The notes beneath the pieces are model-generated. The model saw nothing but the letters and a program-made list of their open reading frames with translations. It did no database searches and was not told the origin of the DNA. The position numbers and the translations under genes were made by a program. A stretch of DNA of 38,811 nt from Desulfobacteraceae bacterium (GTDB lineage: Bacteria > Desulfobacterota > Desulfobacteria > Desulfobacterales > Desulfobacteraceae): assembly GCA_016744295.1 (NCBI GenBank), contig JADGEQ010000055.1, forward strand, positions 1 to 38,811, written 5' to 3'. This document shows positions 1 through 8,338 of this stretch, piece after piece; the stretch's first letter is position 1, and each line of letters begins with the position of its first letter.

Positions 1-296
1 AATTTTTTGCTTTTTTTTTGAACGCTACCAATTTTCGTTCAACCTGCGAATGAACACATACCTGTTTGCCCATCTGATATTTCCCTGCTGTTATTCACAT
101 CCATCCTCCACCGATTTATATGATGATAGAAATCAGCCGGTTTAACAAATTGATAATTTTTATGGTATTTTTAATTCCCATGGAAAAATATTATACCCAT
201 GACGCAAACCGATATTTCAAGAGACGGATCACCCGGATTCTGCTATAAAACCGTCAATATGTTCATTTAAAAAAGACAAAAAACCTGAGAAGACCA
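1..296. other. left-edge intergenic stretch, no gene seen
   Basis: No open frame with a plausible start and ribosome binding site is visible. The sequence is AT-rich. A 7-bp inverted repeat (18-24 with 36-42) follows a T-run instead of preceding one, so it is not a normal terminator for plus-strand transcription. The promoter of cmoM presumably lies here, but no convincing -35/-10 pair could be assigned. Confidence 0.5.
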
Positions 297-1094
297 ATGA
301 AACAGGATATGGAAAAAGACCAAAATTTTGATGACCTGGCCCCCCGTTTACAACGCAGGGTATATGGCGGGCTGAAAGGGAGCATCCGTCTGGCAATACT
401 GGAAAAGGATCTGAAAGAATTTTATCCCCGGGCACTTTTACCAGCCCAGGACCAGGGGCTCAATATTCTGGATGCCGGGGGCGGATCTGGTCCCTTTTCA
501 ATCGGATTGGCTGGATTAGGCCACAGAATCACCCTGTGCGACCTGTCAGAAAAAATGCTTGAACAGGCTGAACATCAATTTTCAGATCTTAACCTGTCTC
601 ACCGTTTAGAACTATTCCACGGCTCCATCCAGGAGCACAGGCCCAAGAAGATTTCTGGATACGACTTGGTGCTCTGCCATGCTGTGCTGGAATGGGTGTA
701 TGATCCCGAAAATTTGATCCGGCATTTAATGCGGTTGTTATCGGTTAAGGGCATGCTTTCTTTAACCTTTTATAGCCTGACCGGCATGATATTTAAAAAC
801 CTGCTCCGGACCAACTACAAAAAAATTCTAAATAAAGAGTATTCCGGCTTACCAGGCGGGTTGACCCCCACCTGGCCCCGCAAATCCGAAGAAGTCCTTG
901 AATGGCTCTCCTCTCACCCCTTTGACATTATCTGCCACAGCGGTATTCGGGTTTTTCATGATTATATCCTTGACATCAAAAATAGGGACCGGGAACCGAA
1001 AACCGTTATGGAACTGGAGCTTAAATTATCCCGGTGCCTTCCCTACAGGGACATGGGCCGCTACCAGCACATCCTTGGCCAAAAAAAAATCTGA
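297..1094 (+). CDS. cmoM: tRNA 5-carboxymethoxyuridine methyltransferase CmoM
   Basis: SAM-dependent methyltransferase of 265 residues that would methylate the carboxyl group of cmo5U at wobble position 34 of tRNAs, giving mcmo5U. The N-terminal NFDD and VYGGLKGSIRLAIL segment, the SAM motif LDAGGGSGPFSIG (around residues 55-67), CDLSEKML after the second strand, HAVLEWVYDP (about 141-150) and the C-terminal GIRVFHDY and GRYQHI segments follow the E. coli CmoM (SmtA) pattern closely along the whole length, so the assignment rests on more than the fold. The start at 297 has a purine-rich GAGAAGA upstream; the Met codon at 309 is an alternative but has its AGGA only one base away. No cmoA or cmoB is next to it. 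The gene appears monocistronic. Confidence 0.85.
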   Translation: MKQDMEKDQNFDDLAPRLQRRVYGGLKGSIRLAILEKDLKEFYPRALLPAQDQGLNILDAGGGSGPFSIGLAGLGHRITLCDLSEKMLEQAEHQFSDLNLSHRLELFHGSIQEHRPKKISGYDLVLCHAVLEWVYDPENLIRHLMRLLSVKGMLSLTFYSLTGMIFKNLLRTNYKKILNKEYSGLPGGLTPTWPRKSEEVLEWLSSHPFDIICHSGIRVFHDYILDIKNRDREPKTVMELELKLSRCLPYRDMGRYQHILGQKKI

Positions 1095-1255
1095 TCGAAA
1101 AGAACGGAATAGATCGGTGCAATCCAGATCACCCCGTTATGACTATTTATCTTTTCCCTTTCTATAACCGATACTTATAATATGGACCCGATGGAGCCAG
1201 TTTAATACAAAGCCGGTAACCCCCCAAAAAAACCTTACTTGAAGGAAATAATATT

Positions 1256-1456
1256 ATGAACAAAAACAATAAAACATTTGAGATTAAAAAAACATTTGGC
1301 CTGGGAGTTTTATTAAAGCTGACAAAAAAAAATGTACCCGGCATAGAGATATCAACCATTGGAAATAAATTCACCTCCAATGTCAGCCTCAACGAACTGA
1401 ACAAAGCCGTGGAGACAACCATAAAGGCCCATAATATCCGTTTAACAATCAAATGA
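1256..1456 (+). CDS. small hypothetical protein, 66 aa
   Basis: A short lysine- and asparagine-rich, probably soluble and basic protein that I do not recognise. It has a clear ribosome binding site (AAGGAA at 1242-1247, eight bases before the ATG), which supports it over the longer antisense frame covering the same bases. No membrane segment, cysteine motif or repeat is visible; the C-terminal half (SLNELNKAVETTIKAHNIRL) could form a helix. It stands alone between cmoM and the ParB-like gene with about 160 and 240 bases of gap, so context gives no hint of function. Confidence 0.5.
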   Translation: MNKNNKTFEIKKTFGLGVLLKLTKKNVPGIEISTIGNKFTSNVSLNELNKAVETTIKAHNIRLTIK

Positions 1457-1698
1457 TTTTGGTCTGCCGGGTATTTCATCAGATCACCCCCTGGAGCCAC
1501 CCAAAAGCTAGCGCCAGCTACAGCCACCTTGCTTCCCCGGGCCCAGAGTCTTATATCCTATACTGAATTCCCCAATACCAGACCCAAAGCCCGACCCGGC
1601 AATACTTGAAAATAAGGATTGCACTTTGTGCCTAAAATGAGATATAAACCTGCCTTGCTAAATCAGCACAAACCCACAAAAAATTACAGGTGATACAA

Positions 1699-2439
1699 AT
1701 GGAAACCAATTTTATAAACATTTCTGAGCTGAGCGTCCAGGAGCCTTTTTCCTCAATTTTTCCCATTGGAAACGAGACCCTTGAGTCCATTTCCCAGGAC
1801 ATGGGAACCAACGGATTTGATGAAATTTTCCCCATCATTGCCTGGGAGGGAAAAAACATTGTGGTGGACGGCCATACCCGGTTTGCCGCAGCCAAAGCCA
1901 TCGGATTGGAACAGGTTCCGGTCCAATTTAAACCCTTTGAGAATGAAGATGACGCAGTCTTATACAGCTTCCATATCCAGCGGAATAGAAGAAACATATC
2001 CGACGAGGATATCCTTAACTGCCTTGCCCTGCTCGATAACATCCATGGAACTGATACCAAGGAGGGTGAACCAACACACAGCCGGAAAGAAACCAACCAA
2101 ATGCGGGCAAAGGAGTTGGGCATCAGTCCCCACAAGGTTGACAAGGCACGCAAGGTCATGGAACACGGGGATGAACAAATCCGGGAAAGTATCAGTTCCG
2201 GGGAAAAGTCCATCAACAAGGCGTTCCAGGAAGTCCAGGAAATCCGCAGGGAAAGCGGTGAAATCAAAGGACCCGTTACCACCGGGCTTGGCAATGCGGC
2301 AAAGTACACCCAGGCCCTTGGAAAATTTTTAAAGGAACTGACACGGATCAGAGAAGACGGGTGGCAGGATATTTCCCAGGAAAAAGCCCTGGCCGACCTT
2401 GAATCCATTAAAGAGCTGATCGAAAGCTCCTATTCTTAA
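1699..2439 (+). CDS. ParB/Spo0J-like nuclease-domain protein (orphan)
   Basis: 246-residue protein with an N-terminal ParB/Sulfiredoxin-type domain: the segment IIAWEGKNIVVDGHTRFAAA (about residues 48-67) carries the xVDGHxR core, followed by IPVQF-like and LYSFHIQRNRRN stretches as in ParB box II. A helix-turn-helix region follows (RAKELGISPHKVDKARKVM). The start was placed at the ATG at 1699 because AGGTGA (1688-1693) lies five bases upstream; a GTG at 1690 is in frame but would bury that site. There is no parA beside it and no visible parS-like site, so a role in chromosome partition is unlikely; ParB-fold proteins of this kind also act as CTP-dependent switches, nucleases or regulators. 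Exact role unknown. Confidence 0.75.
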   Translation: METNFINISELSVQEPFSSIFPIGNETLESISQDMGTNGFDEIFPIIAWEGKNIVVDGHTRFAAAKAIGLEQVPVQFKPFENEDDAVLYSFHIQRNRRNISDEDILNCLALLDNIHGTDTKEGEPTHSRKETNQMRAKELGISPHKVDKARKVMEHGDEQIRESISSGEKSINKAFQEVQEIRRESGEIKGPVTTGLGNAAKYTQALGKFLKELTRIREDGWQDISQEKALADLESIKELIESSYS

Positions 2440-2458
2440 GTCTGTTCGGGTGTACCTG

Positions 2459-3250
2459 CTATTCAACCAGCATCTGGACCTCCACCAGATAATCATCCTC
2501 ACTGGATACGGCAAAGGAATCTAACAGAACATTTTCAATGGTCTCTCCTGCCAGCTGGAACCCGGATTTGATGACAAAATCCTGGAGCTGGGCACGGGAG
2601 GCCTTTAACGCTTCATAGGGGCCTTTATGGTATAAATAGGCGTATTTCCCACTGGCAATGGAATCCTTGGATTTCCTGTCCACTTCCAAAGCAACCCGCT
2701 TAAATATGTCAACCCCTCCTCCGACGGTTTCAATGAACACCATGAAACCGTTCACTGTCATATTCCATTCCCCAAGGGAGTTGTTGATCATTTTTTTAAT
2801 GGCAATTTCAAGATCATACCACTCAAAGGGCGGCATAACCGGTTCTATCAGAACATGCCGTTTATCAAGATGCTTAAATCCCATTTCAAAAGGCGTGATA
2901 CCAATGCTGGTATTCAGGGAGGCCAGAATGGACTTGAGACGATGGCCGGTTCTCTCGAGTTGACTGATTTTCTTTTGGATTACAGCTTCCTGGGCTGCAA
3001 GCTGACCCATGCGATCCACAACAGAAGATTTATTCAGGTAGTGCTTAATTTCCTTTAGCTTCATGCCCAGATTTTTCAGGCTGAGGATCACATCCAACTC
3101 CTCGAACTGGTCCAGGGTATAGTATCGATATTGGTTGACCTCACTAATTTCCCTGGGTTTTAGAAGGCCGATGCGATCGTAATACAACAGGGTCTGCCTG
3201 GATATGCCGTGGAGCTTTGCCATCTCGCCTGCCATGAATCTTATTTTCAC
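2459..3250 (-). CDS. MerR-family regulator with GyrI-like effector domain
   Basis: 263-residue transcription factor. The N-terminus is a MerR winged helix (FMAGEMAKLHGISRQTLLYYDRIGLLKP, RYYTLDQFEELDVI, residues about 5-60), followed by a dimerisation coiled coil (about 80-115) and a C-terminal GyrI/BmrR-type drug-binding domain (about 125-263, with YAYLYHKGPYEAL near residue 203). This architecture is known from BmrR/BltR/TipA-type activators that sense toxic compounds and switch on efflux pumps. It is divergent from a MATE exporter with only 82 bases between the two starts, and the promoter facing the exporter has the long spacer these regulators act on. Most likely it is the ligand-responsive activator of that pump and of itself. 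The inducer cannot be read from sequence. Confidence 0.88.
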   Translation of the reverse strand: MKIRFMAGEMAKLHGISRQTLLYYDRIGLLKPREISEVNQYRYYTLDQFEELDVILSLKNLGMKLKEIKHYLNKSSVVDRMGQLAAQEAVIQKKISQLERTGHRLKSILASLNTSIGITPFEMGFKHLDKRHVLIEPVMPPFEWYDLEIAIKKMINNSLGEWNMTVNGFMVFIETVGGGVDIFKRVALEVDRKSKDSIASGKYAYLYHKGPYEALKASRAQLQDFVIKSGFQLAGETIENVLLDSFAVSSEDDYLVEVQMLVE

Positions 3251-3268
3251 TCTGCCTCCAAAATAACC

Positions 3269-3299
3269 TTGACCTTATACTTACTATATACTTTATAAA
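3269..3299 (+). promoter_or_regulatory. MerR-type promoter of the MATE exporter, 19-bp spacer
   Basis: A -35 box TTGACC (3269-3274) and a -10 box TATAAA (3294-3299) are separated by 19 bases, the over-long spacing that MerR-family activators correct by twisting the DNA. A heptamer TATACTT occurs twice (3276-3282 and 3287-3293), 11 bases apart, inside the spacer. The site faces the MATE gene at 3333. The dyad is weak, so the exact operator is inferred. Confidence 0.6.
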
Positions 3300-3332
3300 C
3301 GTTTTTTTTTACCAATACTATGGAATTCTCTG

Positions 3333-4712
3333 ATGAAAGAATTATTCGGTAAACCCTGGTCCAGAATTGACTTTATAAAATATGTAACCCCTTCGGCTCT
3401 GAGCCTGCTCTCCATATCCCTCTACATGGCAGTGGACGCGATTTTTATCTCACGCTTTGCCGGAACCCTTGCCATGGCTTCGGTGAACATCATCATGCCC
3501 CTGTTCAGCCTGATTATCGGCATTGGCATCATGATGTCTGCAGGCGCCAGCGCCATCATGGGCATCGAACTTGGAGAGGGAAAGCATGACCAGGCCAATG
3601 GCCATTTTTCCCTGGTCTTCTGGTTTCTATTGGGTGTTTTTTTCCTTATCCTCCTCACAGGCTACACCCTTGGAACGGAAAGAATCTCTCTTTGGCTGGG
3701 GGCAACAGACAAACTTTTGCCCTATTGCGTGGAATACCTGGACATTTATCTGATCGGAATCGCAGCCCTTGTTCTCCAAATGTTTTTTGAATTCACCATC
3801 CGCCTGGACGGGAAACCCTATTGGGCATTTTATACCTCACTTGTGGGAGGGGGGACCAATATCATCCTGGATTACATCTTCATCGTTGAATTTGGTATGG
3901 GAATACGGGGAGCAGCCATTGCCTCCAGCGCCGGAATAATCATTTCCTGCCTGTGCGGAGCATCCTATTTTATTTTCAGGCCCACCACCCTGAAGATGGT
4001 CCGGCCCATCACAGATTTTCGATTTCTTCTGAACTCCATGATCAACGGATCTTCGGAGATGGTGACTGAAATCTCTTCCGGAGTAAAAACCCTGGTGTTC
4101 AACTATATCATCATCAAATATGCCGGAGAGGCCGGAGTGGCAGCCATGTCCATTCTCATGTGCATGTTCTTCCTCCTGTCATCTCTGTACATCGGTCTGA
4201 GCATGGGGATATCGCCGGTGATCAGCTTTAACTTTGGTAGCAAAAATTTCAAAAAGATCAGGGAACTTCTCTCCATGGCGACCCAATTCACCCTTCTTTG
4301 TGCAGTATTTGCCTTTTTTGTGGGAATATTTTATGGAGATACCGTGATACAGCTGTTTGCCAAGGGGCAGGATTCCGTTGTCGCTATCGCAGAAGGGGGT
4401 ATTCAAATAGTTGCCTGCACCTTTCTCATCAACGGCCTCAATATCCTGGGCTCTGCCTTTTTCACCGCAGTGAACAACGGGAAAATTTCAGCCCTGATCG
4501 CGGTATTGAGAACCTTTGCCTTTACCTTTGGTTTTGTCGCCATTCTGCCGTTTTTTATGGGGTTGAACGGAATATGGTTTTCCCTTCCGGCTGCGGAACT
4601 TGCCACCCTGGTGGTGACCCTGTATTTTGTGATGAAATATAAAAACCTCTATATTTTTCCGGACAGGCCAGGCCAGACTGACAAGTGTGTTGCAGCGGGT
4701 CAGGCCCTCTGA
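3333..4712 (+). CDS. MATE-family multidrug/Na+ antiporter
   Basis: 459-residue integral membrane protein with about twelve hydrophobic segments spread over its length, the normal size for the MATE family, which expels cationic drugs in exchange for Na+ or H+. The two-fold repeat is visible: FIKYVTPSALSLLSISLYMAVDAIFISRF at the N-terminus corresponds to the half starting near residue 230 (FLLNSMINGSSEMVTEISSGVKTLVFNY). The opening resembles the MepA-like branch. The ribosome binding site is weak (GGA about seven bases before the ATG). It is divergent from the MerR/GyrI-type gene, which suggests drug-induced expression. Substrate is unknown. Confidence 0.88.
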   Translation: MKELFGKPWSRIDFIKYVTPSALSLLSISLYMAVDAIFISRFAGTLAMASVNIIMPLFSLIIGIGIMMSAGASAIMGIELGEGKHDQANGHFSLVFWFLLGVFFLILLTGYTLGTERISLWLGATDKLLPYCVEYLDIYLIGIAALVLQMFFEFTIRLDGKPYWAFYTSLVGGGTNIILDYIFIVEFGMGIRGAAIASSAGIIISCLCGASYFIFRPTTLKMVRPITDFRFLLNSMINGSSEMVTEISSGVKTLVFNYIIIKYAGEAGVAAMSILMCMFFLLSSLYIGLSMGISPVISFNFGSKNFKKIRELLSMATQFTLLCAVFAFFVGIFYGDTVIQLFAKGQDSVVAIAEGGIQIVACTFLINGLNILGSAFFTAVNNGKISALIAVLRTFAFTFGFVAILPFFMGLNGIWFSLPAAELATLVVTLYFVMKYKNLYIFPDRPGQTDKCVAAGQAL

Positions 4713-4775
4713 GTCACCAAAGTCAATTAGGACCTGACCTCAAAATTCTGAAATATAGATAATATGAAAATTATA

Positions 4776-4863
4776 AGGATAGCAATTGGTGTTTTTATGC
4801 TTGAGGCCATTTCCATTGTCAAACCATAAAAAAATTGATAATCACACAAGCACTTGCTATCCT
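4776..4863. repeat. nested inverted repeat between MATE and methyltransferase genes
   Basis: Two pairs of perfect arms nest inside each other: AGGATAGCAA (4776-4785) with TTGCTATCCT (4854-4863), and TGCTTG (4798-4803) with CAAGCA (4847-4852). On either strand the transcript could fold into a roughly 88-base hairpin with an internal loop of 12 and 1 bases. No T-run follows, so it is not a standard terminator. It could be the end of the MATE transcript, a structured leader of the next gene or a small mobile remnant. Confidence 0.45.
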
Positions 4864-4931
4864 GAAATCTCAATTATTGGAGATACATCAAGTGAATTCT
4901 ATTAAAATTGCTTTCAACGGTGAAATAATCT

Positions 4932-5591
4932 ATGGAATATGATATCGAACAGCTGACCACCAAGAGGATTCAACAATACGTTGAATTCAAAAATAAAATC
5001 GTCCTGGAAATCGGTTGTGGAAGCGGTGAGATTTCATCACTTCTGGCAGATGATACAAAACTATACATTGGCATTGATCCTGATATTAACGCCATCAATG
5101 ATGCCGGCCAGACCTATAAAAATGTGGATTTCAGGGTTGGCCGTGGCGAATCCCTGACCTTCGCAGATTCCCGGTTTGACCTTGTTTTATTTACACTTTC
5201 ACTTCATCATCAAAACAGTTCCCTGGCTTTAGAAGAAGCTGCCAGAGTTCTAAAAAGCGAGGGAACCCTTGTCGTGATAGAACCGTCCATAGCAGGAGAA
5301 TTTCAACAATTTTTTCATCTTTTTGATGATGAAACCCATGAAATTCAGACCGCTTACCAAAATTTAATAAAAAGTAATTTTATGCTGGCGCATGAAGACA
5401 CCTTTCATGCGATTGTCAGGTTTGAAGATATAGAAGATCTGTGCCGCTATTCTTTTGCCCGTAAAGCGATTGGGCCCGGTGATGCAGATCGTATCATCGA
5501 AAAGCTAGGTCAATTTCAGCCCGGTGCAGCTGATCATCCTCCCATAATCCTCAGGGATACCATTAATATTTATCTTCTGACCAAAGCTTAG
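4932..5591 (+). CDS. class I SAM-dependent methyltransferase
   Basis: 219-residue methyltransferase of the Methyltransf_11/25 type. Motif I VLEIGCGSGEISSLL lies near residues 24-38, an acidic strand end (YIGIDPDINAI) near 45-55, and the later motif FDLVLFTLSLHH near 86-97, followed by AARVLKSEGTLVVIEP, the usual motif III. The substrate is not identifiable; the LHH motif and the overall pattern fit small-molecule or quinone-type methyltransferases. The start is preceded by GGTGA about eight bases away. It stands alone: the gap before it holds a nested inverted repeat, and the next gene is on the other strand. Confidence 0.75.
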   Translation: MEYDIEQLTTKRIQQYVEFKNKIVLEIGCGSGEISSLLADDTKLYIGIDPDINAINDAGQTYKNVDFRVGRGESLTFADSRFDLVLFTLSLHHQNSSLALEEAARVLKSEGTLVVIEPSIAGEFQQFFHLFDDETHEIQTAYQNLIKSNFMLAHEDTFHAIVRFEDIEDLCRYSFARKAIGPGDADRIIEKLGQFQPGAADHPPIILRDTINIYLLTKA

Positions 5592-5645
5592 AAGAAAAAA
5601 TTTGGTGAAACCCGTCCTCTTTTAGAATAACCCAAGGTCAAAAAA

Positions 5646-6017
5646 TTACCCGCCATTGGTATTATGCGCCACAACTTCCGGGGAAACCAATTCGGTAACA
5701 TTATTTTTGATACTCTCTTTATCACCCGCAAGATGACGCTTAAGTTTTTCCTTGTTCTTTTTAATCTGTAATTTTACTTTGTCCGCCACCGCATCAATGG
5801 CCGAATACATATTTTCAGATTCTTCTTTGGCGTGGATCTGAAATTTATCCCCGTTTAGGTTGACCTCGACGATATTTCGTATTTTTTCCACCGATAAAAC
5901 AACATGCGCTTCTGCCGGACGATCAAGCATTTTGTCGAATTTATCAAATTTTTCCTGGACTTTTGCTTTTAGGGAATCTGACGCGTTAACATGCTTGAAG
6001 GTAAGAGATATTTGCAT
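5646..6017 (-). CDS. hpf: ribosome hibernation-promoting factor, short form
   Basis: 123-residue HPF/YfiA-family protein that binds the 30S decoding centre and silences ribosomes in stationary or stressed cells. The beta-alpha-beta-beta-beta-alpha core (QISLTFKHVNASDSLKAKVQEKFDKFDKML, AHVVLSVEK, VEVNLNGDKFQIHAKEES, MYSAIDAVADKVKLQIKKNKEKL) covers residues 2-95, with a short tail after it, so the long-form dimerisation domain is absent. In many proteobacteria hpf sits behind rpoN; here it is a single gene. A strong GGAGG lies before the ATG and a good sigma-70 promoter is seen 34-62 bases upstream. Confidence 0.9.
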   Translation of the reverse strand: MQISLTFKHVNASDSLKAKVQEKFDKFDKMLDRPAEAHVVLSVEKIRNIVEVNLNGDKFQIHAKEESENMYSAIDAVADKVKLQIKKNKEKLKRHLAGDKESIKNNVTELVSPEVVAHNTNGG

Positions 6018-6050
6018 AGGACCTCCTGTATAGGTGAATTTCTATATCTG

Positions 6051-6079
6051 ACAATACCACATTCAAAAATCACTATCAA
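6051..6079 (-). promoter_or_regulatory. sigma-70 promoter of hpf
   Basis: Read on the minus strand: TTGATA (6079-6074), a 17-base spacer, TATTGT (6056-6051). Transcription would begin near 6044 and give a leader of about 27 bases containing the GGAGG site of hpf. An 8-bp inverted repeat (CAGGAAAC 6082-6089 with GTTTCCTG 6144-6151) lies just upstream and may be regulatory. Confidence 0.55.
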
Positions 6080-6241
6080 CACAGGAAACTCTTTATTGAG
6101 AATAATCCCATCCCAATTCTTTACAAAAAAGAATAAAAAACAGGTTTCCTGAAAAGGAGCTTGATTATTTTTTCTAAAAGGCGCACCCTGTCGCGATACT
6201 TTGGGATAAATATAATTTTTAGGTACGGGAGCAGGCTTACA

Positions 6242-7120
6242 ATGGAACGGTTTTGGGGAATTGTCTTGATTTTGATTTCTGCAGCTTCTTTTGGTGCCAT
6301 GCCCGTATTTGCACATTTCGCATACCAGGAGGGGGTTTCGGTAAACTCTCTGCTCTTTTTTCGTTTTTTCATCGCCTTTTTGATGATGTTACCCATTGCC
6401 CTGGTTAAAAAACTTGAATTTCCAAGGGGACAGGACCTTCTCATTCTCATTACCATGGGGCTTGTGGGATACGCAGGGGTCTCCTATTGTTTTTTCAATG
6501 CTCTGACATTGATACCCGCTGCAACGGTTTCCACCCTTCTCTATCTCTATCCTATCATTGTTGCAACCTTGTCCGTATGGATATTAAAGACCCCTCTGAC
6601 CCGAATCAAAATCCTTGCACTTTTTCTTGCCCTGGGCGGCATTGTGCTGGTGGTGGGGGTTGAGGCCGGAACCAATCTCAAGGGAATCAGCCTTGGCATC
6701 TGTGCCCCCCTTTTCTACTCTGTCTATATCATTACCGGTGCCAGGGTGATGAAGCGAAATGACGTGTTTTTTTCCTCCATCGTCATCATCGGAGCTGCGG
6801 CGGCTTTTTATTTTTTTTGCAGCCTAAAAACCGGCTTTTTCTTGCCCTCCGGGGTTGAGGGGAGCTTAAGCATTTTGTCCATCGCCCTTGTGTCAACCGT
6901 TCTGGCCATTTATACATTTTTCATGGGGGTTAATTATGCAGGCCCTGTCAATGCATCTATGCTCTCAACCTTTGAACCCGTGACAACGGTGTTTATTTTT
7001 TATCTGGCATTTGGCCAGCCCATTGGCCCCTCACAGACCGCAGGGACCATCCTGATCCTGGTATCTGCCGTCATGGTGGCCCTGGGCGGAAAATATGACG
7101 GAAATCTTGCGAAAGAATAG
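6242..7120 (+). CDS. EamA/DMT-family transporter
   Basis: 292-residue membrane protein of the drug/metabolite transporter superfamily, ten predicted hydrophobic helices in two EamA repeats (first about residues 3-135, second about 145-285). The N-terminus ERFWGIVLILISAASFGAM and ALTLIPAATVSTLLYLYPIIVA near residue 90 are typical. A TTG at 6161 extends the frame, but its AAGGAG sits only one base away and the extra residues are not hydrophobic; the ATG at 6242 opens directly into helix 1 and has GGAG/CAGG upstream. A TATAAT (6211-6216) lies before it with only a poor -35. The cargo is unknown; amino-acid or metabolite export is common in this family. Confidence 0.85.
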   Translation: MERFWGIVLILISAASFGAMPVFAHFAYQEGVSVNSLLFFRFFIAFLMMLPIALVKKLEFPRGQDLLILITMGLVGYAGVSYCFFNALTLIPAATVSTLLYLYPIIVATLSVWILKTPLTRIKILALFLALGGIVLVVGVEAGTNLKGISLGICAPLFYSVYIITGARVMKRNDVFFSSIVIIGAAAAFYFFCSLKTGFFLPSGVEGSLSILSIALVSTVLAIYTFFMGVNYAGPVNASMLSTFEPVTTVFIFYLAFGQPIGPSQTAGTILILVSAVMVALGGKYDGNLAKE

Positions 7121-7188
7121 AACCTGGGAATCCATTCATCCGAAAAATAAAAGCCAAAGATAAAATAACCCCATAAAGGAGCCTCCCC

Positions 7189-8256
7189 ATGACCAACCCT
7201 ATTTACCGGCTATTGCAAGAACGCCTCGACCTTTATTCCATGGGATTTCCTGCAGCTGAATCCGGTATTGAAATAAAGATATTAAGGTATTTATTCACTG
7301 AAGAAGATGCCAAACTGTTTTTGGCCCTGTCCCCTGCCCTTGAAATTCCTGAAGCAATAGCAGAGCGACTTTGTCGGCCGTTGGCGGAAACTGCGACTCA
7401 CCTTGAGCAAATGGCTGAAAAGGGATTATTGTTCCGCCTGAAAAAAGAAAAAACCAACAGATATGGAGCAATCCCCTTTGTCCATGGACTTTTTGAGTTT
7501 CAGGTAAAAAGCCTGGAACCGGATTTTGCCCGGATGGTGGGAAACTATTTTGAAGAGGCCTTTGACCAGGCAATGCAAAAAAATGCTGAACATTTTTTAC
7601 GGGTGATTCCCGTCAACAAATCCATTGATCTCACCCACCACGTGGCCAATTATGAAGATGCAATAAAAATTTTAAAGCGCAAAGAGCGTATTGTGGTGGC
7701 GGATTGTATTTGCAGGAAGAGAACCGAAGTCATCGGCCAGGGGTGTGGAAAAACACTGGAAGCCTGCTTTATGTTTGGTTCCATGGGTCAATACTACCTG
7801 GATAAAAAAATGGGCCGGCAGGTTTCACTTGATGATGCCATTGAGATACTCAAAGAATGCAGGGAAGCGGGCCTGGTCACCCAACCGGCAACAGCACAGA
7901 ACCCTTCTGGAATGTGCAATTGCTGTGGGGATTGCTGCGGCGTACTGGGTGCCATAAAAAAGCATCCAACACCTGGAGCCATCGTATTTTCAAATCATAT
8001 TGTAAATATTGCCAACCATGAGTGTACCGGATGTGAACTTTGCCTTGAGAGATGCCAGATGGATGCCCTGGTCATGAATGACCACGGGGTGATTGAGATT
8101 TTAGAGAACCGGTGTATTGGGTGCGGCCTCTGCGTCACAACCTGCCCGGTTGAAGCCCTCGAACTCATTGACAAACCGCGCAAAGACCTGCGAATACCGC
8201 CAGCAAGCATGGGGGAACAAATGATGGCAATGGCCCAAAGCAGAGGGATTTTATAG
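7189..8256 (+). CDS. multi-cluster 4Fe-4S protein with N-terminal helical domain
   Basis: 355-residue, probably cytoplasmic iron-sulfur protein. The C-terminal part has two classical [4Fe-4S] ferredoxin motifs, CTGCELCLERC and CIGCGLCVTTC followed by Pro (about residues 282-320). Upstream is a second cysteine-rich block: CICRKR near residue 170, GCGKTLEACFMFG near 185, and MCNCCGDCCGVL near 243, which is unusual and may bind another cluster or metal. The first 100 residues are helical and include a winged-helix-like stretch (EIPEAIAERLCRPLAETATHLEQMAEKGLLF). Proteins of this layout occur in sulfate reducers, but their partner is not established; an electron-transfer or redox-sensing role is inferred. 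AAGGAG precedes the ATG; a hairpin follows the stop. Confidence 0.75.
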   Translation: MTNPIYRLLQERLDLYSMGFPAAESGIEIKILRYLFTEEDAKLFLALSPALEIPEAIAERLCRPLAETATHLEQMAEKGLLFRLKKEKTNRYGAIPFVHGLFEFQVKSLEPDFARMVGNYFEEAFDQAMQKNAEHFLRVIPVNKSIDLTHHVANYEDAIKILKRKERIVVADCICRKRTEVIGQGCGKTLEACFMFGSMGQYYLDKKMGRQVSLDDAIEILKECREAGLVTQPATAQNPSGMCNCCGDCCGVLGAIKKHPTPGAIVFSNHIVNIANHECTGCELCLERCQMDALVMNDHGVIEILENRCIGCGLCVTTCPVEALELIDKPRKDLRIPPASMGEQMMAMAQSRGIL

Positions 8257-8269
8257 CGCCGTAACGTTA

Positions 8270-8305
8270 CCAAGGGGAAGATGTGTTTTGGCATATTCCC
8301 CTTGG
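8270..8305 (+). terminator. stem-loop after the Fe-S gene
   Basis: A perfect 10-bp stem CCAAGGGGAA (8270-8279) with TTCCCCTTGG (8296-8305); an inner ATG/CAT pair extends it past one mismatch. It begins 13 bases after the stop codon at 8256. No run of T follows, so it may act as an mRNA 3' stabiliser or a factor-assisted terminator instead of a strict intrinsic one. Confidence 0.55.
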
Positions 8306-8338
8306 CAATTGTGAGCAAAACAATTAATTTTATTTTAC

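Noticed and set aside
18..42. Inverted repeat at the left edge as a terminator
   Set aside because: The T-run comes before the stem on the plus strand and becomes an A-run after it on the minus strand, so neither direction fits an intrinsic terminator.
1162..1527. 121-codon minus-strand open frame across the small hypothetical gene
   Set aside because: No ribosome site. The plus-strand 66-residue frame has a strong one, and the antisense product looks like a mirrored low-complexity hydrophobic run.
1632..2408. 258-codon minus-strand frame opposite the ParB-like gene
   Set aside because: It is a shadow of a clear ParB-like coding frame; its product is Ser/Trp-rich with no domain.
8303..8318. 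TTGGCAATTGTGAGCAAA as a sigma-54 site before the stress gene
   Set aside because: Spacing between GG and GC is nine, so it is off by one; the sigma-70 site at 8339-8368 is better.
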